This document shows, piece after piece, positions 42,966-50,729 of a stretch of 64,000 bases of DNA. Origin of the DNA: Streptomyces sp. CHD11 (GTDB lineage Bacteria; Actinomycetota; Actinomycetes; Streptomycetales; Streptomycetaceae); the NCBI RefSeq assembly GCF_018638295.1, contig NZ_JABTTS010000031.1, positions 10,398-74,397 of the forward strand, written 5' to 3'. The notes below the pieces were generated by a model. The model saw nothing but the letters and a program-made list of their open reading frames with translations, was not told the origin of the DNA and made no database searches. A program made the position numbers and the translations under genes. Numbering within the stretch: the stretch's first letter is position 1; each line of letters begins with the position of its first letter.

Positions 42966-44141
42966 CTAGCGCGTGGCGGACCGTGATCCGCCCGCGGCGG
43001 ACAGGGAAGGCGGCTCGTAGTCGTAGAGGTATCCCTGCACCCGTTCGAAGAAGGGGAGGAGGGCGCGCATCTTCGCCGCGTTGATCTGTCGCTTCACGGC
43101 GCCGGGCCGCTTGCTCTCACGGGCGTTGTGCCCGTGCTTGAGCAGCTTGTCGATGCGCGGGCGGCGTGTCTCGTCGTAGGCCTTGAGGGCCGCCGGGACG
43201 GTCGGGGTCCTGCTCAGTGCCGCCGCGAGTTCCAGTGCGTCCTCGATGCACATCGAGGCGCCGTGTCCGACGCCGACGGGGTGGGCGGCGTCGCCGACCA
43301 GGACCATGCGCCCGCTGTGCCACTTCTGGATGGGGTCGCAGACGCTCAGGTGGCCGGACGCGACGATCGATGTCGCGGCTCCCACGATGGCCCTCGGCGT
43401 CGCCTCCGGGAACAGTTCGCTGACGCGCCGGAGCCATCGCGCGTCGTCGATGCCCCGCAGGTCGGGCTTGACCGGGTCCCCGATCTGCGCCGTCCACCAC
43501 TGGGTCTGTTCGTCGACGCTGGTGTACACGAAGGCACCATTGCGCGTGTAGGTGAGGTTCCAGACGCCGGGCTCGAGACCCTTCATGGTGGAGATTCCGG
43601 CGACCCCGTAGAGCCCCGCGTACTCCGCGCGCGGCGCGGAGGAGTCGATCTGCCCGCGTACGGTCGACCAGATGCCGTCGGCGCCCACGAGCAGCTCCGC
43701 GGTCTCGCGCCGGCCGGAGGCGAACTCGGCCACCACGTTGTCCGCCGACTCCGTCGCACCCACCAGGCGTTCGCCGGTGACGATCCGCGCGCCCGCGTCG
43801 AGCGCCGCGCGCCGCAGGACCGCCACCAGCCGTCCGCGCTGGAGCGAGATGCTGCGCATCGGGTCGGTACCGCGCCGGAGGCGTGGTACATCGCCCAGGA
43901 GGCGGCCGCCCCCCGAGTAGAACCGCATCCGGTCGATGGGATGTCCGACCGCCTCCACCTCTCGTAGGCAGCCCAGCTTCTCCAGTGCGCGCAGGCCGTT
44001 GACCGCCAGGCTGAAGTGGGCGCCGACCTCCTCGACCGGAACGTCGTACGCCTCGTAGACGGTCACGTCGTGACCGATCTGCTGCAGTGCAAGGGCGATG
44101 GCGGGTCCGGCTATCCCGCCACCGATCACGGTTGTCCGCAC
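42966..44141 (-). CDS. FAD-dependent monooxygenase (TetX/salicylate hydroxylase-like)
   Basis: 391 residues. It starts MRTTVIGGGIAGPAIALALQQIGHDVTVYEA. The DG motif is LLVGADGIWSTVRGQI and the second FAD motif is RMVLVGDAAHPVGVGHGASMCIEDALELA. It is shorter than the polyketide hydroxylases and lacks their thioredoxin-like domain. It is divergent from a TetR gene across a short operator, so it is a TetR-controlled detoxification or resistance monooxygenase rather than a clear pathway enzyme. GTG start with GGGAGA upstream. Confidence 0.88.
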   Translation of the reverse strand: MRTTVIGGGIAGPAIALALQQIGHDVTVYEAYDVPVEEVGAHFSLAVNGLRALEKLGCLREVEAVGHPIDRMRFYSGGGRLLGDVPRLRRGTDPMRSISLQRGRLVAVLRRAALDAGARIVTGERLVGATESADNVVAEFASGRRETAELLVGADGIWSTVRGQIDSSAPRAEYAGLYGVAGISTMKGLEPGVWNLTYTRNGAFVYTSVDEQTQWWTAQIGDPVKPDLRGIDDARWLRRVSELFPEATPRAIVGAATSIVASGHLSVCDPIQKWHSGRMVLVGDAAHPVGVGHGASMCIEDALELAAALSRTPTVPAALKAYDETRRPRIDKLLKHGHNARESKRPGAVKRQINAAKMRALLPFFERVQGYLYDYEPPSLSAAGGSRSATR

Positions 44142-44164
44142 GGCATCTCCCTGAATCGAGTTTC

Positions 44165-44182
44165 ACTGAATGTTGATTCAGT
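44165..44182. promoter_or_regulatory. Palindromic operator, probable TetR site
   Basis: ACTGAAT-N4-ATTCAGT, a perfect 7+7 inverted repeat in the 92-bp divergent promoter between the flavin monooxygenase and the TetR regulator. Confidence 0.65.
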
Positions 44183-44233
44183 ACAAGTGTGTTCAGATAC
44201 GCTGACGTCTGTCAACAGGCGATGGAGGACGGC

Positions 44234-44866
44234 ATGCCGCAGGCGAGGACCGCCAGTCGAAAAGCCCGGGCGGCCCAGACCCGTGCCGCGCTGCTGGACG
44301 CGGCGCGGGGGCTGTTCAGCGAGCGCGGCTACCTCAATACGAAGATCACCGACATCACCGCCGCGGCCGGACGTTCGACCGGCTCGTTCTACGAGCACTT
44401 CACCGGCAAGGACGAGCTGCTCCAGGCGCTCCTCGCCGAGATGGAGGATGCGCGCGACGAGCGCATGGCCGGCCTGGAGCACCCCCGCGACCACGACCTG
44501 ACCGACCGCGACCAGCTGCGCGACCACGTCGGCGCCGCGTGGACGGTGATGCGGCAGAACCGCCCGGTCGCGCTCGCCCTGTTCCAGGCGATGGTGGCCA
44601 ACGACCCCGGCACGGGCCGGGCCTGGCGCGACCTGCGCGAGCAGACGGGAACCATCCGGATGCACCTGGAGTACCTGCTCGAGCGCGGACACCGGCTCCC
44701 CGGCGACCCCGAGCTCATCGCGGCGGCGATGGGCGCGATGCTCGTCACCCTCAACTACGCCGTGCTCCCGCCCTCCGACGGCGAGGACGACCAGCACGTC
44801 ATCGACACCCTCACGGATCTGCTGCTGCACGGGCTGGCCGGACCGGCGCCACGAGCGGCGGACTGA
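44234..44866 (+). CDS. TetR-family repressor
   Basis: 210 residues. The HTH reads TRAALLDAARGLFSERGYLNTKITDITAAAGRSTGSFYEHFTGKDELLQALLAEM, about residues 14-68. The C-terminal ligand domain is helical. The ATG at 44234 has GGAGG 5 bases upstream. It probably represses itself and the divergent monooxygenase through the palindrome at 44165. Confidence 0.9.
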   Translation: MPQARTASRKARAAQTRAALLDAARGLFSERGYLNTKITDITAAAGRSTGSFYEHFTGKDELLQALLAEMEDARDERMAGLEHPRDHDLTDRDQLRDHVGAAWTVMRQNRPVALALFQAMVANDPGTGRAWRDLREQTGTIRMHLEYLLERGHRLPGDPELIAAAMGAMLVTLNYAVLPPSDGEDDQHVIDTLTDLLLHGLAGPAPRAAD

Positions 44867-45063
44867 CCCTGAGGGACCGCGTGCGCGTCGACCCCGCTTC
44901 GGAGAGCATCGGGCGGCGGCTCGGGACGGGGAGATACGCCGTCATGGGGCGGGACACGTGGAGTCGGACCGTTCCGGACGGGCTGGGGGTCGCGAAGCCG
45001 CTGATCCCTCCGCCGAAGGTGCGGCCGCGGGACGGGGACCACCGCACGGTCGTGTGACGAGCT

Positions 45064-45852
45064 CTACGGGCTGCCCAGCATGAAGCCCACGCCCCGTACC
45101 GTCACGATCCAGCCGCTGTCGCCCAGTTTGCCGCGGAGGCTGCTGACGTGGGTGTCGACGGTGCGGCGGGACCAGGAGTCGCCCCAGACCTGCTGGAGGA
45201 GCCGCTTGCGCGGGATGACCGTGTCGGGGTGCGAGGCGAGCAGGCACAGGAGGTCGAACTCCTTGCGGGTGAGGGCGACTTCCTCACCGCCGACCAGGAC
45301 CTCGCGGGAGCCCACGTCGATGTGCAGGCGGCCGTGCCGGATCTCGTGGGGGGCGGCGGGCTGCCATGCGGCCCGGCGCATCACGGCCTCGATACGGGCC
45401 ATCAGCTCGCGCAGCCCGTACGGCTTGGCGACGTAGTCGTCGGCGCCCGCCTGCAGCCCGAGGACGCAGTCCAGTTCGGAGGCGCGGGCGGTGACGATGA
45501 TGACGGGCACCCGGCTGACGGCGCGCAGGACGCGGCAGATCTCCAGGCCGTCCAGGTCGGGCAGCTCGAGGTCGAGGAGGACCAGGTCGGCGTCCTCGTG
45601 GGCGCGCAGTACGTCCTGGCCGCGCCGGACACCGAGGGCCTCGTGACCGTGCCGGCGCAACTGGGTGACCAGGGAGTCCGCGCCGGCGGTGTCGGCGTCG
45701 ACGACGAGGACGCGCCGGCCGGAGGGCATCGACACGGCCGCGGGGTGGACGGTGGCGGCCGGCTCGCGCTCCCCGGCGGGCCGTGGGACGGCCGGGGCGG
45801 GTCCGGCGGGCGGGCGGATGTCGAGCAGCGCCTGTGCCGATGTGTGGGTCAT
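45064..45852 (-). CDS. Orphan OmpR-type response regulator (JadR1-like)
   Basis: 262 residues: a 45-residue Pro/Ala-rich N-terminal extension, a receiver domain (VLVVDADTAG, phosphorylatable Asp94 in LLDLELPDLDG, VTARAS, Lys in KPYGLREL), and a winged-helix DNA-binding domain (LTRKEFDLLCLLASHP, RKRLLQQVWGD, RTVDTHVSSLRGKL, VRGVGFML). The acidic pocket has Asp-Ala-Asp rather than Asp-Asp. No histidine kinase is nearby. Angucycline clusters often carry such orphan regulators as activators (JadR1, LanI), making it the likely regulator of the right block. Confidence 0.88.
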   Translation of the reverse strand: MTHTSAQALLDIRPPAGPAPAVPRPAGEREPAATVHPAAVSMPSGRRVLVVDADTAGADSLVTQLRRHGHEALGVRRGQDVLRAHEDADLVLLDLELPDLDGLEICRVLRAVSRVPVIIVTARASELDCVLGLQAGADDYVAKPYGLRELMARIEAVMRRAAWQPAAPHEIRHGRLHIDVGSREVLVGGEEVALTRKEFDLLCLLASHPDTVIPRKRLLQQVWGDSWSRRTVDTHVSSLRGKLGDSGWIVTVRGVGFMLGSP

Positions 45853-45965
45853 GCCTCCCCCGGGGGTCCGGTGCTCGGCGCGGGCCGTCGGCCCGCCCCG
45901 ACCGTGAATCTAGGCGGGCGCGGTCGAGCCCCGGTACAGCCGCGCTGACCCGGTGGGAGCGAGGA

Positions 45966-46370
45966 CTACGGGTTCAGCACCCAGGCCGACTCGTGGCGGG
46001 TGAAGCCGATGTGGGGGTAGTAGTCGACGGCCGCGGGTGCGGACAGGAGGACGAGCTTGGCGGCCGGGGCCTGGTCCCGGGTGGCGTCGATCAGGGCGCG
46101 GCCGATGCCGGAGCGCTGGCGGTCCCGTACGACGGCGATGTCGGAGACGTAGGTGACGTAGGAGAAGTCGGAGACGGCGCGCACGATGCCGAGGAGCGCG
46201 CCCTGGTCGTCGCGGGCGACGAGCACGAGGTTGGCGTGGGCGACCATGGACGCGAACCGCTCCCGGTCCTCGACCGGGCGCCGTTCGCCGAGGCCGGAGG
46301 CGTGGTAGACGCCGAGGACCTCGTCGAGGTCGAGTGCGGAGCCCTCGACGCGGTCAATCTTCCAGCTCAT
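45966..46370 (-). CDS. GNAT N-acetyltransferase (hydrazine cassette)
   Basis: A 134-residue GNAT protein. It has LVLVARDDQGALLGIVRAVSDFSYVTYVSDIAVVRDRQRSGIGRALIDATRD (motif A, R-x-x-G-I-G-R-A) and ends DYYPHIGFTRHESAWVL. It overlaps the lyase gene by 17 bp. In the fosfazinomycin and kinamycin pathways a GNAT enzyme acetylates a hydrazine intermediate before the lyase step; the same role is proposed here from context. Confidence 0.82.
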   Translation of the reverse strand: MSWKIDRVEGSALDLDEVLGVYHASGLGERRPVEDRERFASMVAHANLVLVARDDQGALLGIVRAVSDFSYVTYVSDIAVVRDRQRSGIGRALIDATRDQAPAAKLVLLSAPAAVDYYPHIGFTRHESAWVLNP

Positions 46371-47640
46371 GCAGTTTCTCCAATCGGGTGCGGATCACAT
46401 CATGGTGGACGAGGAAGCGCTCGGGGCCGAGCCGGTCCGGGGCGATGCCCTCCCTGGCCAGGGACGCGCCGAAGTGCTCGCCCGTCGCCAGGGTGTGGTC
46501 GGCCGCGGCCTGCACACCGCGGTAGGCGCGTTCGCGCTCCATGCCGCCGCCGAGGAGGTCGGCGAGGACCGCGGAGCTGTGGACGAGGCCGCCGGTCTGG
46601 TCGATGTGGGCGCGCATCCGGCCGGCGTCGACGGTGAGTGAGGCGACCAGGTCGGCCGCCTTCGTCACCAGGTAGTGGCCGACGCTGAGGCTGTCGGGCA
46701 GGATCACCCGCTCCACGGACTGGTGGGCGAGGTCGCGTTCGTGCCAGAGCGCCACGTTCTCCAGGGCGGTGTCGGCGTAGCCGCGCAGCAGACGGGCGAG
46801 GCCGCACAGGCGTTCGCTGGTGGTGGGGTTGCGTTTGTGCGGCATGGCGCTGGAGCCCTGGTAGGCGCCGGTGCGCCGTTCCTCGACCTCCCGGACCTCG
46901 GTGCGCTGCAACAGCCGCAGCTCCAGGGCGATCTGTTCCACGCAGGCGCCCAGTGTGGCCACGGCCTGCATGAGCTGGGCGTGCCGGTCGCGGGCGACGA
47001 CCTGGCTGGGCGCGGGTTCGGCGCCCAGGCCCAGGGCGGCCAGGACGTGTTCCTCGACGCGGGGGTCGATCAGCGCGTAGGTGCCGACGGATCCGGAGAC
47101 GGTGCCGACGGCGACGGCCTCGCGGGCGGCGGCGAGCCGGCCGAGCGAGCGGTCCACGGCGAAGGCGTGCCCGGCGAGTTTGTGTCCGAAGGTGGTGGGC
47201 TCCGCGTGCACACCGTGGGTGCGGCCCACCATCACGGTGTCCCAGTGTTCCAGGGCCCGTTCGGTCAGTACCCGGCGCAGCCGCCGGGTGGCACCGGTGA
47301 GCAGGTCGGTGGCGTGGGCCAGGGTGTGGCCGAGCGCGGTGTCGACGAGGTCGTAGCTGGTCATGCCGTGGTGCACCCAGCGTGCGGAGGTCTCGGGGAT
47401 GTCCTCGCAGTAGGCGGCGAGGAAGGAGAGCACCTCGTGATCGCGTTCCCGCTCGATCTCGGCGACCCGCTCCGGGTCCGGGACGCGGGCGCGGCGCATG
47501 TCCTCGACCGCCTCGTGCGGTACGTGGCCGAGGGCGGCCTGCGCCTCGGAGGCGAGGATCTCCACCCGCACCCAGAGGGCGTAGCGGGACCGGTCGGTGA
47601 AGAGCCGGCCCATCTCGGGCAGCGTGTATCGGGCGATCAT
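46354..47640 (-). CDS. Adenylosuccinate-lyase-like enzyme (hydrazinosuccinate lyase candidate)
   Basis: A 428-residue member of the fumarase/aspartase superfamily with the signature GSSAMPHKRNPTTSERL (residues about 265-281), the catalytic-histidine region VGRTHGVHAEPTTFG and HHGMTSYDLVDT. It is much like PurB, but it sits inside the hydrazine cassette between glutamine-synthetase-like and acetyltransferase genes and away from purine genes. In kinamycin/fosfazinomycin a PurB homologue releases fumarate from a hydrazinosuccinate-type substrate. I infer that reaction. Confidence 0.87.
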   Translation of the reverse strand: MIARYTLPEMGRLFTDRSRYALWVRVEILASEAQAALGHVPHEAVEDMRRARVPDPERVAEIERERDHEVLSFLAAYCEDIPETSARWVHHGMTSYDLVDTALGHTLAHATDLLTGATRRLRRVLTERALEHWDTVMVGRTHGVHAEPTTFGHKLAGHAFAVDRSLGRLAAAREAVAVGTVSGSVGTYALIDPRVEEHVLAALGLGAEPAPSQVVARDRHAQLMQAVATLGACVEQIALELRLLQRTEVREVEERRTGAYQGSSAMPHKRNPTTSERLCGLARLLRGYADTALENVALWHERDLAHQSVERVILPDSLSVGHYLVTKAADLVASLTVDAGRMRAHIDQTGGLVHSSAVLADLLGGGMERERAYRGVQAAADHTLATGEHFGASLAREGIAPDRLGPERFLVHHDVIRTRLEKLHELED

Positions 47641-47691
47641 GCGAGGCCTTCCTCGGGAGGAGAGGGCGGACCGGGGCGGGCGGGGAGGGGG

Positions 47692-49260
47692 TCAGTAGGC
47701 GCCGAAGTACTCACGCTGCTCCCACTCGCTGACCTGCCCGGGTGTGGTCGCGGCCTCGCGGCACCAGGCCTCGTAGCGGCGCAGTTCGCTCTCCTTGAGC
47801 TTGGCGAGGCAGGCGGCGAGCGGCTCGCCGAGCAGCCGGGCGGCGCGGCCGGCGCGGAAGGCGTCGAGGGCCTCGCGCAGGTGCTGCGGTACGAGGCCGG
47901 CGCCGCCGGGTTCCGGGGCGCCGGCGGCGTCCGCGGGTGCGGATGCGGGGGCGGCCCGGACGGTGAGGCCCTCGCCGCCCGGGCCGCCTTGCAGACCCTC
48001 CACACCTTCCAGACCCTCGAGGCCCGAGAACAGCTGGGCGGCGATGGCGAGGTACGGGTTGGCGCAGGGTTCGCCGATGCGGTTCTCGATGTGGGCGCCG
48101 GCACCGTGGCCGACGATGCGCAGCATGGCGCTGCGGTCCTCCTGGCTCCAGCCGAGGCGGGTGGGCGCGAGGGTGTGCTCGGCGGCGAGGCGCCGGTAGC
48201 CGTTGACGGTGGGCACCGAGAGCAGGAACAGCTCGCGGGCCCGGTCCAGCAGCCCTTCCGCGTATGCCTTGCCGTGCGGGGAGAGGCCGCCGGAGGGGCC
48301 CTCGGTGCCGAACAGGTTGGCTCCCGTGGTGAGGTCGGTGACCGACTGGTTGAGGTGCCAGCCGCTGGGGTCGGCGGCGTCGAGGAGCGGCTGCGACATG
48401 AAGGAGGCGTGGTGTCCGCGCCGGGCGCACCAGCTCTTGGTGACCGTGCGGAAGAGCAGCATCGCGTCGGCGGTGTCCAGCGCGGACATCGGGCTGAACG
48501 TCGTCTCGACCTGGCCGGGCCCGGACTCGTGCTCCATCGACCTCAGGGGCAGCCCGAGGGCGAGCAGGTGCAGGGCGAGCGGGTCGGTGAGGGGGGCGAC
48601 GGTGTCGTAGTGGCCGTCGAGGTTGAACTGGTAGCCGGAGTTCAGGGCGGTCACGCGCGGCGCCCGGCCCTGCAGTCCGAAGCCGTTGCCGGTGTTGCCG
48701 GGGGCGTCGTCGAGGCGGCGGGTGAGGTACCACTCGACCTCGAGACCGAGGACGGGGGCGAGGTCCCGCGCGGTGTACCGGTCGACGACGCGGCGCAGCA
48801 CGGCCCGCGACGAGAGCGGGTGCGGGGTGCCGTCGCGCAGGTACTCGTCGCCGATCACCCAGGCGGTGCGGGCGGCGCCGCCGGGCAGCTCCTGGAAGGT
48901 GAGGGGGTCGGGGACCAGGACGAAGTTGCCGGCGCCGGCGATCTCGTCGACGCCGATGCCGTGGTCGCCGAGGAAGTCGACGGCGACGGCGTGCCCGGTG
49001 TCGAAGAGATACGGTCCGGGACTGAAGTTCATGCCGTTGCGCAGCACGCCGCGGAACGCCTCGGCGGTGAGGGTCTTGGAGCGGGCCAGACCGTGCGGGT
49101 CGCCGAAGACGAGGCGCACCAGGTCGAGGCCGGCGAGGCTCGCCTCGACCCGTTCGGCGGCGGCGAGCCGGGCCTCGTCCCACAGCCCGTGATCGGCCAC
49201 GAACGAGGGCTGCCCGACGCTGCCCTCCGCGGCGGGCGAGGACCATGACCTGACGTACAT
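47692..49260 (-). CDS. Glutamine-synthetase-like ligase (glutamylhydrazine synthetase candidate)
   Basis: 522 residues with a type I glutamine synthetase fold: DPHGLARSKTLTAEAF near the N-terminus, PVLGLEVEWYL, the glutamate/ammonia-site region GPGQVETTFSP, GHHASFMSQPLLDAADPSGWHLNQSV, and HIENRIGEPCANPYLAIAAQL. An extra Gly/Ala/Pro-rich loop sits at about 425-455. It is too divergent for housekeeping GlnA. In the kinamycin and fosfazinomycin pathways such an enzyme joins hydrazine to glutamate. It is part of the minus-strand cassette, 26 bp after the amidase gene. Confidence 0.88.
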   Translation of the reverse strand: MYVRSWSSPAAEGSVGQPSFVADHGLWDEARLAAAERVEASLAGLDLVRLVFGDPHGLARSKTLTAEAFRGVLRNGMNFSPGPYLFDTGHAVAVDFLGDHGIGVDEIAGAGNFVLVPDPLTFQELPGGAARTAWVIGDEYLRDGTPHPLSSRAVLRRVVDRYTARDLAPVLGLEVEWYLTRRLDDAPGNTGNGFGLQGRAPRVTALNSGYQFNLDGHYDTVAPLTDPLALHLLALGLPLRSMEHESGPGQVETTFSPMSALDTADAMLLFRTVTKSWCARRGHHASFMSQPLLDAADPSGWHLNQSVTDLTTGANLFGTEGPSGGLSPHGKAYAEGLLDRARELFLLSVPTVNGYRRLAAEHTLAPTRLGWSQEDRSAMLRIVGHGAGAHIENRIGEPCANPYLAIAAQLFSGLEGLEGVEGLQGGPGGEGLTVRAAPASAPADAAGAPEPGGAGLVPQHLREALDAFRAGRAARLLGEPLAACLAKLKESELRRYEAWCREAATTPGQVSEWEQREYFGAY

Positions 49261-49286
49261 GGGAACGTCCTTTCCACGGGCGTGGG

Positions 49287-50672
49287 TTACCGGGCCGCCG
49301 CGGGCTCCAGGAGCCGCGGGGCCGGCGGCACGGGCGTGCCGATGTCCGACTCGAGGTGTCCGGCGAGCCGGAGCACCAGGTCGTCGCCGCCGACGGGCCC
49401 GACCAGTTGCAGACCCACCGGCAGGCCCGTGCGGGTGAGACCGGCGGGCAGCGACAGGGCCGGCTGGCCGGTCATGTTGAAGGGGTACGAGGCGGGCGCC
49501 CAGGCCAGCCACCGCAGGTCCCGCGGGTCGGCCGCCCAGGCGGGGCCGATGGCGTCGGCGGCGAACGGCTCGACGGGCACGGTGGCCATGGCGAGGACGT
49601 CGTAGTGGTCCATGACGGTGCGCAGGGTGGCGCGCAGGCCCTGGCGGACCTCCTCGGCCCGGATCACGTCGGCGCCGCCGAGGGAGCGGCCGTGCCGGAT
49701 CACCTCCAGGCGGCCGGGGTCGGCCCACTCGTCGTCCTCGGGGCGGGCGCCCGCCGCCTCGGAGGCGGCGAGGAGGTCGACGAGTGCGGGATACAGGCGG
49801 GAACAGCGCACCTCGACGTCCTCGACCAGGTGCCCCTGTCCCCGCAGGGCCAGGCGGGCCTGTCCGGTGACGCTGCGGACCTCGTCGCTGGTGCCCTCGT
49901 ACTCGATCCAGCCGATCCTCAGCACCCGCCCGGTGCGCGGCGCGTCGAGGGAGCCGAGCCCGGAGTCGGGGTCGGCCGGGTGGGGGCCCGCCATGACCGT
50001 CCCGAGCAGCGCGGCGTCGGCGACCGTGCGGGCGAGGGGGCCCTGGTGGGCGAGCCGGTCGGCGCTGTTGGGGACGTACGGGATGCGGCCGAGGGAGGGT
50101 TTGTAGCCGACGACGCCGCAGAAGGCCGCCGGGATCCGGATCGATCCGGAGCCGTCGGTGCCGAGGGCCCCGTCGCACAGGCCCGTGGCCACCGCGGCCG
50201 CGGCGCCGCCGCTGGAGCCGCCCGCGGTCAGGCTCGGGTCGTAGGGGTTGCGGGTGGGCGGGGCGGCGCGGCTGACGGTCGAGGCGCTCCAGCCGTACTC
50301 GGAGGTGGCGGTCTTGCCGACGACGACGGCCCCGGCGGCGCGCAGCCGGGCCACGGCGGGCGTGTCCTCGCGGGACCGGTCGTTGGGCAGCAGCGAGCCG
50401 CGGGCGGTGGGCAGGTCGCGGGTCTGCAGCAGGTCCTTCACGGAGACGGTGACGCCGAGCAGGGGCAGGGTGCGCCAGGCGTCGGCGCCCAGTTCCCGGA
50501 TCCGGGCGTCCGCGCGGGCGGCGGCGCGCAGCGCCTCCTCGCCCGCGACGGCCACGTACGCGTCCAAGGTGTCCGCGCGGACGGCGTCCAGGACGGCGGT
50601 GGCGTGTTCGACGGCGGACAGCTCGCCCCGTCGCAGCAGTCGTCTGGTGTGGCTGATCCCGCGGGCGGTCAT
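49287..50672 (-). CDS. Amidase-signature hydrolase (acylhydrazine hydrolase candidate)
   Basis: A 461-residue amidase-signature protein. The catalytic Lys is in VTVSVKDLLQT, the cis-Ser in TAGGSSGGAAAAVATG and the nucleophile Ser in GTDGSGSIRIPAAFCGVVGYKPS. It resembles GatA-type amidases but no GatB/C partner is present. In related hydrazine cassettes an amidase deacylates acetylhydrazine to free hydrazine for the ligase. The start at 50672 has GGGAGAG upstream; short direct repeats (CCTCTCCCCTCACGG-like) fill the 50673-50729 gap. Confidence 0.88.
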   Translation of the reverse strand: MTARGISHTRRLLRRGELSAVEHATAVLDAVRADTLDAYVAVAGEEALRAAARADARIRELGADAWRTLPLLGVTVSVKDLLQTRDLPTARGSLLPNDRSREDTPAVARLRAAGAVVVGKTATSEYGWSASTVSRAAPPTRNPYDPSLTAGGSSGGAAAAVATGLCDGALGTDGSGSIRIPAAFCGVVGYKPSLGRIPYVPNSADRLAHQGPLARTVADAALLGTVMAGPHPADPDSGLGSLDAPRTGRVLRIGWIEYEGTSDEVRSVTGQARLALRGQGHLVEDVEVRCSRLYPALVDLLAASEAAGARPEDDEWADPGRLEVIRHGRSLGGADVIRAEEVRQGLRATLRTVMDHYDVLAMATVPVEPFAADAIGPAWAADPRDLRWLAWAPASYPFNMTGQPALSLPAGLTRTGLPVGLQLVGPVGGDDLVLRLAGHLESDIGTPVPPAPRLLEPAAAR

Positions 50673-50729
50673 CGGTGCTCTCCCCTCACGGCCTCTCCCC
50701 ACACGGCCTCTCCCCTCACGGCCTCTCCC

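Noticed and set aside
44867..45063. Small plus-strand gene between TetR and the response regulator.
   Set aside because: The open frame merely extends the TetR region in another frame, with no start with ribosome site and no family resemblance.
46354..47640. Housekeeping adenylosuccinate lyase purB.
   Set aside because: It is flanked by glutamine-synthetase-like, amidase and acetyltransferase genes with overlaps; the context is that of a hydrazine cassette.
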